Positions 1 to 14,374 of a stretch of DNA of 64,000 bases are shown here, piece after piece. How positions within the stretch are numbered: position 1 is the stretch's first letter; each line of letters opens with the position of its first letter. Source of the DNA: Limnoperna fortunei (taxonomy: Eukaryota; Mollusca; Bivalvia; Mytilida; Modiolidae). The notes beneath the pieces were generated by a model that saw nothing but the letters and a program-made list of their open reading frames with translations, ran no database searches and was not told the origin of the DNA. The translations under genes and the position numbers were made by a program. Location of the stretch: the NCBI GenBank assembly GCA_944474755.1, contig OX104125.1, positions 50,641,346 through 50,705,345 on the forward strand. Direction: 5' to 3'.

Positions 1-1453
1 CAGCACATAGAACACAAAACATGTTGGACGCGGACAGCACACAGATACAAAACATGTTAGACACTGACAGCACAGAGGACACAAAACATGTTGGACGCGG
101 ACAGCATAGAGGACGTAAAACATGTTGGACGTGGACAGCAGATAGGACACAAAACATGCTATAGACGTAGATTGCACAGAGAAGATAAAACATGTTTGAC
201 GTGGACAGCATAGAGGACATAAAACATGTTTGACGCGGTCAGCACATAGGATATAAAACATGTTGGACGGGGACAGCACAGAGGACATAAAACATGTTGG
301 ACGCGGGCAGCACATAGGACACAAAACATGTTGGACGCGGACAGCATAGAGGACATAAAACATGTTGGACGTGGACAGCAGATAGGACACAAAACATGTT
401 GAACGTGGACAGCACTTGGGACACAAAACATGCTATAGACGTAGATTGCACAGAGGAGATAAAACATGTAGGACGCGGACAGCACAGATGACATAAAACA
501 TGTTGGACGAGGACAGCACAGAGGACACAAAACATGTTGGACGCGGACAGCATAGAGGCCATAAAACATGTTGGACGGGGACAGCACAGAGGACACAAAA
601 CATGTTGGACGCGGACAGCACAAAGATACAAAACATTTTAGACGCTGACAGCACACAGGACACAAAACATGTTGGACGCGGACAGCATAGAGGACATACA
701 ACATGTTGGACGCGGACAGCACATAGGACACAAAAGACTTTGGACGTGGACAGCACATAGGACACAAAACGTGTTGGACGCGGACAGCACACAGATACAA
801 AACATGTTAGACACTGACAGCACAGAGGACACAAAACATGTTGGACGCGGACAGCATAGAGGACGTAAAATATGTTGGACGTGGACAGCAGATAGGACAC
901 AAAACATGCTATAGACGTAGATTGCACAGAGAAGATAAAACATGTTTGACGTGGACAGCATAGAGGACATAAAACATGTTTGACGCGGACAGCACAGAGG
1001 ATATAAAACATGTTGGACGGGGACAGCACAGAGGACATAAAACATGTTGGACGAGGACAGAACAGAGGACACAAAACATGTTGGACGCGGACAGCACAGA
1101 GGGCACCAAATGTTTGACGTGGACAGCACAGAGGGCATAAAACATGTTGGACGCGGGCAGCACATAGGACACAAAACATGTTGGACGCGGACAGCATAGA
1201 GGACATAAAACATGTTGGACGTGGACAGCAGATAGGACACAAAACATGCTATAGACGTAGATTGCACAGAGGAGATAAAACATGTAGGACGCGGACAGCA
1301 CAGAGGACACAAAACATGTTGGACGCGGACAGCATAGAGGCCATAAAACATGTTGGACGGGGACAGCACAGAGGACATAAAACATGTTGGACGCGGACAG
1401 CACATAGGACACAAAACATGTTGGACGAGGACAGCACAAAGATACAAAACATG

Positions 1454-4003
1454 TTAGACGCTGACAGCACATAGGACACAAAACATGTTAGACGCTGACA
1501 GCACATAGGACACAAAAAATGCTATAGACGTAGATTGCATAGAGGAGATAAACATGTTTGACGCGGACAGCATAGAGGACATAAAACATGTTGGACGCGG
1601 ACAGCACAGATGACATAAAACATGTTGGACGCGGACAGCACAGAGGACACAAAACATGTTGGACGCGGACAGCACAAAGATACAAAACATGTTAGAAGCT
1701 GACAGCACAGAGGACATAAAACATATTAGACGCGGACAGCACAGTAGAAACAAAACATGTTTGACGTGGCCAGCACAGAGGACATAAAACATGTTGGACG
1801 CGGACAGCACAAAGATACAAAACATTTTAGAAGCTGACAGCACAGAGGACACAAAACATGTTGGACGCGGACAGCATAGAGGACATAAAACATGTTGGAC
1901 GCGGACAGCACATAGGACACAAAAGACTCTGGACGTGGACAGCACATAGAACACAAAACATGTTGGACGCGGACAGCACACAGATACAAAACATGTTAGA
2001 CACTGACAGCACAGAGGACACAAAACATGTTGGACGCGGACAGCATAGAGGATATAAAACATGTTGGACGGGGACAGCACAGAGGACATAAAACATGTTG
2101 GACGAGGACAGAACAGAGGACACAAAACATGTTGGACGCGGACAGCACAGAGGGCACCAAATGTTTGACGTGGACAGCACAGAGGGCATAAAACATGTTG
2201 GACGCGGGCAGCACATAGGACACAAAACATGTTGGACGCGGACAGCATAGAGGACATAAAACATGTTGGACGTGGACAGCAGATAGGACACAAAACATGC
2301 TATAGACGTAGATTGCACAGAGGAGATAAAACATGTAGGACGCGGACAGCACAGAGGACACAAAACATGTTGGACGCGGACAGCATAGAGGCCATAAAAC
2401 ATGTTGGACGGGGACAGCACAGAGGACATAAAACATGTTGGACGCGGACAGCACATAGGACACAAAACATGTTGGACGAGGACAGCACAAAGATACAAAA
2501 CATGTTAGACGCTGACAGCACATAGGACGCAAAACATGTTAGACGCTGACAGCACATAGGACACAAAAAATGCTATAGACGTAGATTGCATAGAGGAGAT
2601 AAACATGTTTGACGCGGACAGCATAGAGGACATAAAACATGTTGGACGCGGACAGCACAGATGACATAAAACATGTTGGACGCGGACAGCACAGAGGACA
2701 CAAAACATGTTGGACGCGGACAGCACAAAGATACAAAACATGTTAGAAGCTGACAGCACAGAGGACATAAAACATATTAGACGCGGACAGCACAGTAGAA
2801 ACAAAACATGTTTGACGTGGCCAGCACAGAGGACATAAAACATGTTGGACGCGGACAGCACAAAGATACAAAACATTTTAGAAGCTGACAGCACAGAGGA
2901 CACAAAACATGTTGGACGCGGACAGCATAGAGGACATAAAACATGTTGGACGCGGACAGCACATAGGACACAAAAGACTCTGGACGTGGACAGCACATAG
3001 AACACAAAACATGTTGGACGCGGACAGCACACAGATACAAAACATGTTAGACACTGACAGCACAGAGGACACAAAACATGTTGGACGCGGACAGCATAGA
3101 GGACGTAAAACATGTTGGACGTGGACAGCAGATAGGACACAAAACATGCTATAGACGTAGATTGCACAGAGAAGATAAAACATGTTTGACGTGGACAGCA
3201 TAGAGGACATAAAACATGTTTGACGTGGACAGCACAGAGGATATAAAACATGTTGGACGGGGACAGCACAGAGGACATAAAACATGTTGGACGCGGACAG
3301 CACATAGGACACAAAACATGTTGGACGAGGACAGCACAAAGATACAAAACATGTTAGACGCTGACAGCACATAGGCCACAAAACATGTTAGACGCTGACA
3401 GCACATAGGACACAAAAAATGCTATAGACGTAGATTGCATAGAGGAGATAAACATGTTTGACGCGGACAGCATAGAGGACATAAAACATGTTGGACGCGG
3501 ACAGCACAGATGACATAAAACATGTTGGACGCGGACAGCACAGAGGACACAAAACATGTTGGACGCGGACAGCACAAAGATACAAAACATGTTAGAAGCT
3601 GACAGCACAGAGGACATAAAACATATTAGACGCGGACAGCACAGTAGAAACAAAACATGTTTGACGTGGCCAGCACAGAGGACATAAAACATGTTGGACG
3701 CGGACAGCACAAAGATACAAAACATTTTAGAAGCTGACAGCACAGAGGACACAAAACATGTTGGACGCGGACAGCATAGAGGACATAAAACATGTTGGAC
3801 GCGGACAGCACATAGGACACAAAAGACTCTGGACGTGGACAGCACATAGAACACAAAACATGTTGGACGCGGACAGCACACAGATACAAAACATGTTAGA
3901 CACTGACAGCACAGAGGACACAAAACATGTTGGACGCGGACAGCATAGAGGACGTAAAACATGTTGGACGTGGACAGCAGATAGGACACAAAACATGCTA
4001 TAG
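1454..4003. repeat. Higher-order repeat block inside the 34-bp satellite (1,051- and 849-bp spacing)
   Basis: The ordered set of variant monomers at 1,488-1,989 recurs at 2,539-3,040 (offset 1,051) and at 3,388-3,889 (offset 849), with almost no base changes. The set includes the shortened GATAAACATG monomer, the AGTAGAAACAAAACATG monomer and the AGACTCTGGACG monomer. The offsets are close to 31 and 25 monomers, so the third copy appears to have lost about six monomers. This is a multi-monomer higher-order repeat of the kind made by unequal crossing-over. Confidence 0.85.
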
Positions 4004-4708
4004 ACGTAGATTGCACAGAGAAGACAAAACATGTTTGACGTGGACAGCATAGAGGACATAAAACATGTTTGACGTGGACAGCACAGAGGATATAAAACAT
4101 GTTGGACGGGGACAGAACAGAGGACATAAAACATGTTGGACGAGGACAGAACAGAGGACACAAAACATGTTGGACGCGGACAGCACAGAGGGCACCAAAT
4201 GTTTGACGTGGACAGCACGGAGGACACAAAACATGTTGGACGGGAACAGCACAGAGGACATAAAACATGTTGGACGAGGACAGAACAGAGGACACAAAAC
4301 ATGTTGGACGCGGACAGAACAGAGGACACAAAACATGTTGGACGCGGACAGCACAGAGGGCATAAAACATGTTGGACGCGGACAGAACAGAGGACATAAA
4401 ACATGTTGGACGCGGACAGCACAGAGGGCACCAAATGTTTGACGTGGACAGCACAGAGGGCATAAAACATGTTGGACGCGGGCAGCACATAGGACACAAA
4501 ACATGTTGGACGCGGACAGCATAGAGGACATAAAACATGTTGGACGTGGACAGCAGATAGGACACAAAACATGTTGAACGTGGACAGCACATGGGACACA
4601 AAACATGCTATAGACGTAGATTGCACAGAGGAGATAAAACATGTAGGAAGCGGACAGCACAGATGACATAAAACATATTGGACGAGGACAGCACAGAGGA
4701 CACAAAAC

Positions 4709-6007
4709 ATGTTGGACGAGGACAGCAAAGAGGACACAAAACATGTTGGACGCGGACAGCATAGAGGCCATAAAACATGTTGGACGGGGACAGCACAGAG
4801 GACACAAAACATGTTGGACGCGAACAGCACAAAGATACAAAACATTTTAGACGCTGACAGCACAGAGGACACAAAACATGTTGGACGCGGACAGCATAGA
4901 GGACATAAAACATGTTGGACGCGGACAGCACATAGGACACAAAAGACTTTGGACGTGGACAGCACATAGGACACAAAACATGTTGGACGCGGACAGCACA
5001 CAGATACAAAACATGTTAGACACTGACAGCACAGGGGACACAAAACATGTTGGACGCGGACAGCATAGAGAACGTAAAACATGTTGGACGTGGACAGCAG
5101 ATAGGACACAAAACATGCTATAGACGTAGATTGCACAGAGAAGATAAAACATGTTTGACGTGGACAGCATAGAGGACATAAAACATGTTTGACGCGGACA
5201 GAACAGAGGACACAAAACATGTTGGACGCGGACAGCACAGAGGGCATAAAACATGTTGGACGCGGACAGAACAGAGGACATAAAACATGTTGGACGCGGA
5301 CAGCACAGAGGGCACCAAATGTTTGACGTGGACAGCACAGAGGGCATAAAACATGTCGGACGCGGGCAGCACATAGGACACAAAACATGTTGGACGCGGA
5401 CAGCATAGAGGACATAAAACATGTTGGACGTGGACAGCAGATAGGACACAAAACATGTTGAACGTGGACAGCACATGGGACACAAAACATGCTATAGACG
5501 TAGATTGCACAGAGGAGATAAAACATGTAGGACGCGGACAGCACAGATGACATAAAACATGTTGGACGAGGACAGCACAGAGGACACAAAACATGTTGGA
5601 CGAGGACAGCACAGAGGACACAAAACATGTTGGACGCGGACAGCATAGAGGCCATAAAACATGTTGGACGGGGACAGCACAGAGGACACAAAACATGTTG
5701 GACGCGAACAGCACAAAGATACAAAACATTTTAGACGCTGACAGCACAGAGGACACAAAACATGTTGGACGCGGACAGCATAGAGGACATAAAACATGTT
5801 GGACGCGGACAGCACATAGGACACAAAAGACTTTGGACGTGGACAGCACATAGGACACAAAACATGTTGGACGCGGACAGCACACAGATACAAAACATGT
5901 TAGACACTGACAGCACAGGGGACACAAAACATGTTGGACGCGGACAGCATAGAGGACGTAAAACATGTTGGACGTGGACAGCAGATAGGACACAAAACAT
6001 GCTATAG
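4709..6007. repeat. 884-bp higher-order repeat (26 monomers)
   Basis: Variant-monomer order at 4,709-5,123 is repeated at 5,593-6,007 with an offset of exactly 884 bp, which is 26 x 34. The shared markers include AAAGACTTTGGACG and the GATACAAAACATTTTAGACG monomer. A related order appears again near 7,633-8,047. Confidence 0.8.
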
Positions 6008-9000
6008 ACGTAGATTGCACAGAGAAGATAAAACATGTTTGACGTGGACAGCATAGAGGACATAAAACATGTTTGACGCGGACAGCACAGAGGATATAAA
6101 ACATGTTGGACGGGGACAGCACAGAGGACATAAAACATGTAGGACGCGGACAGCACAGAGGACATAAAACATGTTGGACGAGGACAGAACAGAGGACACA
6201 AAACATGTTGGACGCGGACAGCACAGAGGGCACCAAATGTTTGACGTGGACAGCACAGAGGGCATAAAACATGTTGGACGCGGGCAGCACATAGGACACA
6301 AAACATGTTTGACGCGGACAGCATAGAGGACATAAAACATGTTGGACGTGGACAGCGGATAGGACACAAAACATGTTGAACGTGGACAGCACATGGGACA
6401 CAAAACATGCTATAGACGTAGATTGCACAGAGGAGATAAAACATGTAGGACGCGGACAGCACAGATGACATAAAACATGTTGGACGAGGACAGCACAGAG
6501 GACACAAAACATGTTGGACGCGGACAGCATAGAGGCCATAAAACATGTTGGACGGGGACAGCACAGAGGACATAAAACATGTTGGACGCGGACAGTACAT
6601 AGGACACAAAACATGTTGGACGAGGACAGCACATAGATACAAAACATGTTAGACGCTGACAGCACATAGGACACAAAACATGTTAGACGCTGACAGCACA
6701 TAGGACACAAAAAATGCTATAGACGTAGATTGCATAGAGGAGATAAACGTGTTTGACGCGGACAGCATAGAGGACATAAAACATGTTGGACGCGGACAGC
6801 ACAGATGACATAAAACATGTTGGGCGCGGACAGCACAGAGGACACAAAACATGTTGGACGCGGACAGCACAAAGATACAAAACATGTTAGAAGCTGACAG
6901 CACAGAGGACATAAAACATATTAGACGCGGACAGCACAGTAGAAACAAAACATGTTTGACGTGGCCAGCACAGAGGACATAAAACATGTTGGACGCGGAC
7001 AGCACATAGGACACAAAAGACTTTGGACGTGGACAGCACATAGGACACAAAACATGTTGGACGCGGACAGCACACAGATACAAAACATGTTAGACACTGA
7101 CAGCACAGAGGACACAAAACATGTTGGACGCGGACAGCATAGAGGACGTAAAACATGTTGGACGTGAACAGCAGATAGGACACAAAACATGCTATAGACG
7201 TAGATTGCACAGAGAAGATAAAACATGTTTGACGTGGACAGCATAGAGGACATAAAACATGTTTGACGCGGACAGCACAGAGGATATAAAACATGTTGGA
7301 CGGGGACAGCACAGAGGACATAAAACATGTTGGACGAGGACAGAACAGAGGACATAAAACATGTTGGACGCGGACAGCACAGAGGGCACCAAATGTTTGA
7401 CGTGGACAGCACAGAGGGCATAAAACATGTTGGACGTGTGCAGCACATAGGACACAAAACATGTTGGACGCGGACAGCATAGAGGACATAAAACATGTTG
7501 GACGTGGACAGCAGATAGGACACAAAACATGTTGAACGTGGACAGCACATGGGACACAAAACATGCTATAGACGTAGATTGCACAGAGGAGATAAAACAT
7601 GTAGGACGCGGACAGCACAGATGACATAAAACATGTTGGACGAGGACAGCACAGAGGACACAAAACATGTTGGACGCGGAAAGCATAGAGGCCATAAAAC
7701 ATGTTGGACGGGGACAGCACAGAGGACACAAAACATGTTGGACGCGGACAGCACAAAGATACAAAACATTTTAGACGCTGACAGCACAGAGGACACAAAA
7801 CATGTTGGACGCGGACAGCATAGAGGACATAAAACATGTTAGACGCGGACAGCACATAGGACACAAAAGACTTTGGACGTGGACAGCACCTAGGACACAA
7901 AACATGTTGGACGCGGACAGCACACAGATACAAAACATGTTAGACACTGACAGCACAGAGGACACAAAACATGTTGGACGCGGACAGCATAGAGGACGTA
8001 AAACATGTTGGACGTGGACAGCAGATAGGACACAAAACATGCTATAGACGTAGATTGCACAGAGAAGATAAAACATGTTTGACGTGGACAGCATAGAGGA
8101 CATAAAACATGTTTGACGCGGACAGCACAGAGGATATAAAACATGTTGGACGGGGACAGCACAGAGGACATAAAACATGTTGGACGAGGACAGAACAGAG
8201 GACACAAAACATGTTGGACGCGGACAGCACAGAGGGCACCAAATGTTTGACGTGGACAGCACAGAGGGCATAAAACATGTTGGACGCGGACAGCACAGAG
8301 GGCACCAAATGTTTGACGTGGACAGCACAGAGGGCATAAAACATGTTGGACGCGGGCAGCACATAGGACACAAAACATGTTGGATGCGGACAGCATAGAG
8401 GACATAAAACATGTTGGGCGTGGACAGCAGAAAGGACACAAAACATGTTGAACGTGGACAGCACATGGGACACAAAACATGCTATAGACGTAGATTGCAC
8501 AGAGGAGATAAAACATGTTTGACGTGGACAGCATAGAGGACATAAAACATGTTTGACGGGGACAGCACAGAGGACATAAAACATGTTGGACGCGGACAGC
8601 ATAGAGGCCATAAAACATGTTGGATGGGGACAGCACAGAGGGCACCAAATGTTTGACGTGGACAACACAGATGGCACATAACATGTTGGACGAGGGCAGC
8701 ACAAAGGACATAAAACACGATGGACGTGGACAGCACAGAGGACATAAAACATGTTGGACGCGGACAGCACAAAAGACACAAAACATGTTTGACGTGGACA
8801 GCACGGAGGGCATAAAACATGTTGGACGTGGACAGCACAGTAGAAACAAAGCATGTTTTACGCTGACAGCACATAGGACAAAAAACATGTTTGACGCGGA
8901 CAGCATAGAGGGCATAAAACATGTTGGACGTGGACAGCACATAGGACACAAAACATGTTGGATGCGGACAGCACATAGGACACAAAACATGTTGGAAAAG

Positions 9001-9193
9001 GACAGCAGAAAGATACAAAAAATGTTAGACGCTGACAGCACAGAGGACTCAAAACATGTTGGACGCGGACAGCATAGAGGACATAAAACATGTTGGACGT
9101 GGACAGCACACAGGACACAAAACATGTTGGACGTGGACAGCACATAGGACACAAAACATGCAATAGACGCAGATTGCACAGAGAAGATAAAAC

Positions 9194-10902
9194 ATGTTTG
9201 ACGTGTACAGCACAGAGAACATAAAACATATTGGACGCGGACAACACAGAGGACATAAAACATGTTGGACGCGGATAGCACAAAAGACACAAAACATGTT
9301 TGACGTGGTCAGCACGGAGGACATAAAAATATTGGTTGCAGACAGCACAAAGATACAAAACATGTTGGACGCTGACAGCATAGAGGACATAAAACATGTT
9401 GGACGTGGACAGCACAGAGGACACAAAACATGTTTGACGCTGACAGCACAAAGATACAAAACATGCTAAAGACGTATATTGCATAGAGGAGATAAAACAT
9501 GTTTGACGCGGACAGCATAGAGGACATAAAACATGTTGGACGCGGACAGCACAGATGACATACCGGTAAAACATGTTGGACGAGGACAGCACAGAGGACA
9601 CAAAACATGTTGGACGCGGACAGTATAGAGGCCATAAAACATGTTGGACAGGGACAGCACAGAGGACATAAAACATGTTGGACGTGGACAGCACATAGGA
9701 CACAAAACATGTTGGACGCGGACAGCACATATGACACAAAACATGTTGGACGAGAACAGCACAAAGATACAAAACATGTTAGACGCTGACAGCACAGAGG
9801 ACACAAAACATGCTAAAGACGTATATTGCACAGAGAAGATAAAACATGTTTGACGTGTACAGCACAGAGAACATAAAACATATTGGACGCGGACAACACA
9901 GAGGACATAAAACATGTTGGACGCGGATAGCACAAAAGACACAAAACATGTTTGACGTGGTCAGCACGGAGGACATAAAAATATTGGTTGCAGACAGCAC
10001 AAAGATACAAAACATGTTGGACGCTGACAGCATAGAGGACATAAAACATGTTGGACGTGGACAGCACAGAGGACACAAAACATGTTTGACGCTGACAGCA
10101 CAAAGATACAAAACATGCTAAAGACGTATATTGCACAGAGAAGATAAAACATGTTTGACGTGTACAGCACAGAGAACATAAAACATATTGGACGCGGACA
10201 GCACAGAGGACATAAAACATGTTGGACGAGGATAGCACAAAAGACACAAAACATGTTTGATGTGGTCAGCACGGAGGACATAAAAATATTGGTTGCAGAC
10301 AGCACAAAGATACAAAACATGTTGGACGCTGACAGCATAGAGGACATAAAACATGTTGGACGTGGACAGCACAGAGGACACAAAACATGTTTGACGCTGA
10401 CAGCACAAAGATCCAAAACATGCTAAAGACGTATATTGCATAGAGGAGATAAAACATGTTTGACGCGGACAGCATAGAGGACATAAAACATGTTGGACGC
10501 GGACAGTATAGAGGCCATAAAACATGTTGGACGTGGACAGCACAGAGGACACAAAACATGTTTGACGCTGACAGCACAAAGATACAAAACATGCTAAAGA
10601 CGTATATTGCACAGAGAAGATAAAACATGTTTGACGTGTACAGCACAGAGAACATAAAACATATTGGACGCGGACAGCACAGAGGACATAAAACATGTTG
10701 GACGAGGATAGCACAAAAGACACAAAACATGTTTGATGTGGTCAGCACGGAGGACATAAAAATATTGGTTGCAGACAGCACAAAGATACAAAACATGTTG
10801 GACGCTGACAGCATAGAGGACATAAAACATGTTGGACGTGGACAGCACAGAGGACACAAAACATGTTTGACGCTGACAGCACAAAGATCCAAAACATGCT
10901 AA
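9194..10902. repeat. Four-fold repeated 276-bp segment of the satellite
   Basis: A segment with the rare monomers AAAAATATTGGTTGCAG and GTGTACAGCACAGAGAACAT starts at about 9,194, 9,846, 10,151 and 10,627. The spacings are 652, 305 and 476 bp, with only single-base differences between copies. The uneven spacing shows repeated unequal exchange instead of one fixed higher-order unit. Confidence 0.8.
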
Positions 10903-12339
10903 AGACGTATATTGCATAGAGGAGATAAAACATGTTTGACGCGGACAGCATAGAGGAGATAAAACATGTTTGACGCGGACAGCATAGAGGACATAAAACA
11001 TGTTGGACGCGGACAGTATAGAGGCCATAAAACATGTTGGACGCGGACAGCACAGAGGACACAAAACATGTTGGACGAGGACAGCACAAAGATACAAAAC
11101 ATGTTAGACGCTGACAGCACATGTGACGCAAAACATGATATAGACGTAGATTGCACAGAGGAGATAAAACATGTTTGAGGCGAACAGCATAGAGGACATA
11201 AAACTTGTTGGACGTGGACTGCACATAGGACACAAAACATGAGTTAGAGGTAGATTGCACAGAGGAGATAAAACATGTTAGAGGTAGATTGCACAGAGGA
11301 GATAAAACATGTTGGAGGCGGACAGCATAGAGGACATAAAACATGTTTGACGAGGACAGCACAGAGGACACAAAACATGTTGGACGCGGACAGCTCAAAG
11401 GACATAAAACATGTTGGACGCGAACAGCACAAAAGACACAAAACGTGATTGACGTGGACAGCACGGAGGACATAAAACATGTTGGACGTGGACAGCACAT
11501 AGGACACAAAACATGCTATAGACGTAGATTGCACAGAGGAGATAAAACATGTTTGACGCGGACAGCATAGAGGACATAAAACATGTTGGACGCGGACAGC
11601 ACAGAGGACATAAAACATGTTGGACGCGGGAAGCACAGAGGACACAAAACATGTTGGACGCGGACAGCACAAAGATACAAAACATGTTATACGCTGACAG
11701 CACAGAGGACATAAAACATATTTGACGTGGACAGCACAGACTACATAAAACATGTTGGACGCGGACAGCACAGAGAACATAAAACATATTGAACGCGGAC
11801 AGCACAAAAGACACAAAACATGTTTGACGTGGTCAGCACGGATGACATAAAACATGTTGGACGTGGACAGCACAGAGGACACTAAACATGTTTGACGTGG
11901 ACAGCACAGAGGACACAAAACATGCAAGACGTAGATTGAAAAGAGGAGATAAAACATGTTAAACGCGGACAGCAGAGGACATAAAACATGTTGGACGCGA
12001 ACATCACTTAGGACACAAAACATGTTGCACGTGTACAGCACAAAAGACAAAAAAAACACGTTGGATGCGGAAAGCACGGAGGACGAACAACATCTTGGAT
12101 GCGGGCAGCACAGAGGGCATCAAACATGTTTGACGCGGGCAGCACAGAGGGCATCAAACATGTTCGACCCGGAAAGCACAGAGGGCACAAAACATGTTAG
12201 ACGCGGACAGCACAGATGACATAAAACATGTTGGACGCGGACAGCTCAAAGGACATAAAACATGTTGGACGCGAACAGCACAAAAGACACAAAACGTGTT
12301 TGACGTGGACAGCACGGAGGACATAAAACATGTTGGACG

Positions 12340-13690
12340 TGGATAGCACAGAGGACACTAAACATGTTTGACGTGGACAGCACAGAGGACACAAAACATG
12401 CTAGACGTAGATTGCAAAGAGGAGATAAAACATGTTGGACGCGGACAGCAGAGGACATTAAACATGTTGGACGCGAACATCACTTAGGACACAAAACATG
12501 TTGCACGTGTACAGCACAAAAGACAAAAACACGTTGGATGCGGAAAGCACGGAGGACGAACAACATCTTGGATGCGGGCAGCACAGAGGGCATCAAACAT
12601 GTTTGACGCGGGCAGCACAGAGGGCATCAAACATGTTCGACGCGGACAGCACAGAGTGCACAAAACATGTTAGACGCGGACAGCACAGAGGACATAAAAC
12701 ATGTTGTACGCGGACAGCACGGAAGACATAAAACATGTTTGACGGGGACAGCACAGAGCACACAAAACATGTAAGACGTGGACAGCACATAGGACATAAA
12801 ACATGTTGTACGCGGACAGCACAGAAGACATAAAACATGTTGTACGTGGACAACACGGAGGGCATAAAACATGTTGGACGCAGACAGCACAGTAGAAACA
12901 AACATGTTTGACGTGAACGGCACAGATGACACAAAACATGTTGGACGTGGACAACACATAGGACACAAAACATGCTATAGACGTAGATTGCACAGAGGAG
13001 ATAAACATGTTTGAGGCGGACAGCATAGAGGACATAAAACATGTTGGACGCAGACAGCACAGAGGACATAAAACATGTTGGACGCGGACAGCACAAAGAT
13101 AGGAAACATGTCAGACGCCGACAGCACAGAGGACATCAAACATGTTGGACGCGGACAGCACAAAAGACACAAAACATGTTAGACGCTGACAGCACAGAGG
13201 ACATACAACATATTGGACGCGGAGAGCACAGAGGACATACAACATATTGGACGCGGAGAGCACAGAGGACATCAAACATGTTGGACGCGGAGAGCACAGA
13301 GGACATAAAACATATTTGACGCGGACAGCACAGAGGACACAAAACATGTTAGACGAGGACAGCACAGAGGGCATAAAACATGTTAGACGAGGACAGCACA
13401 CAGGGCATAAAAGATGTTAGACGAGGTCAGCACAGAGGACATCAAACATGTTTGACGCGGACAGCACAGAGGACATCAAACATGTTTGACGTGGACAGCA
13501 CAGAGGACATAAAACATGTTTGACGTGGACAGCACCGATGACACAAAACATGTTTGACGTAGATTGCACATAGGAGATAAAACATGTTTGAGGCGGACAG
13601 CATAGAGGACATAAAACATGTTGGACGCGGACAGCACAGAGGACATAAAACATGTTGGACGCGGACAGCACAAAGATACAAAACATGTTA
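12340..13690. repeat. 1.35-kb satellite block, copy 1 of a dispersed intra-array duplication
   Basis: This block contains unusual monomers such as GTTGCACGTGTACAGCAC, AACAACATCTTGGATGCGG and CAACATATTGGACGCGGAG. The same order is found about 5,909 bp further right, at about 18,249-19,599, with scattered substitutions. Parts recur again from about 20,790. Confidence 0.8.
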
Positions 13691-14374
13691 GACGCTGACA
13701 GCACAGAGGACACAAAACATGTTGGACGTGGACGGCACATAGACAAAACATGCTATAGACGTAGATTGCACAGAGGAGATAAAACATGTTTGACGTGGTC
13801 AGAACGAGGACATAACAATAGTGGTTGCAGACAGCACAAAGATACATAACATGTTGGACACTGACAGCATAGAGGACATAAAACATGTTGGACGTGGACA
13901 GCACAGAGGACAAAAACATGTTTGACGTGGACAGCACAGAGGACACAAAACATGTTAGACGCTGACAGCACATAGGACACAAAAACTGCTATAGACGTAG
14001 ATTGCATAGAGGAGATAAACATGTTTGACGCGGACAGCATAGAGGACATAAAACATGTTGGACGCGGACAGCACAGATGACATAAAACATGTTGGACGCG
14101 GACAGCACAGAGGACACAAAACATGTTGGACGAGGACAGCACAAAGATACAAAACATGTTAGAAGCTGACAGCACAGAGGACATAAAACATATTAGACGC
14201 GGACAGCACAGTAGAAACAAAACATGTTTGACGTGGCCAGCACAGAGGACATAAAACATGTTGGACGCGGACAGCACAAAAGACACAAAACATGTTGGAC
14301 GCGGACAGCACAGAGGACATAAAACATGTTTGACGTGGTCAGCACGGAGAACATAAAACATGTTGGACGCGGAC

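Noticed and set aside
3727..5724. 665-codon Cys-rich frame on the minus strand, and similar frames across 1-24,390
   Set aside because: It consists only of the rotated translation of the 34-bp satellite. Equivalent frames exist in all phases and on both strands, with no domain or start context.
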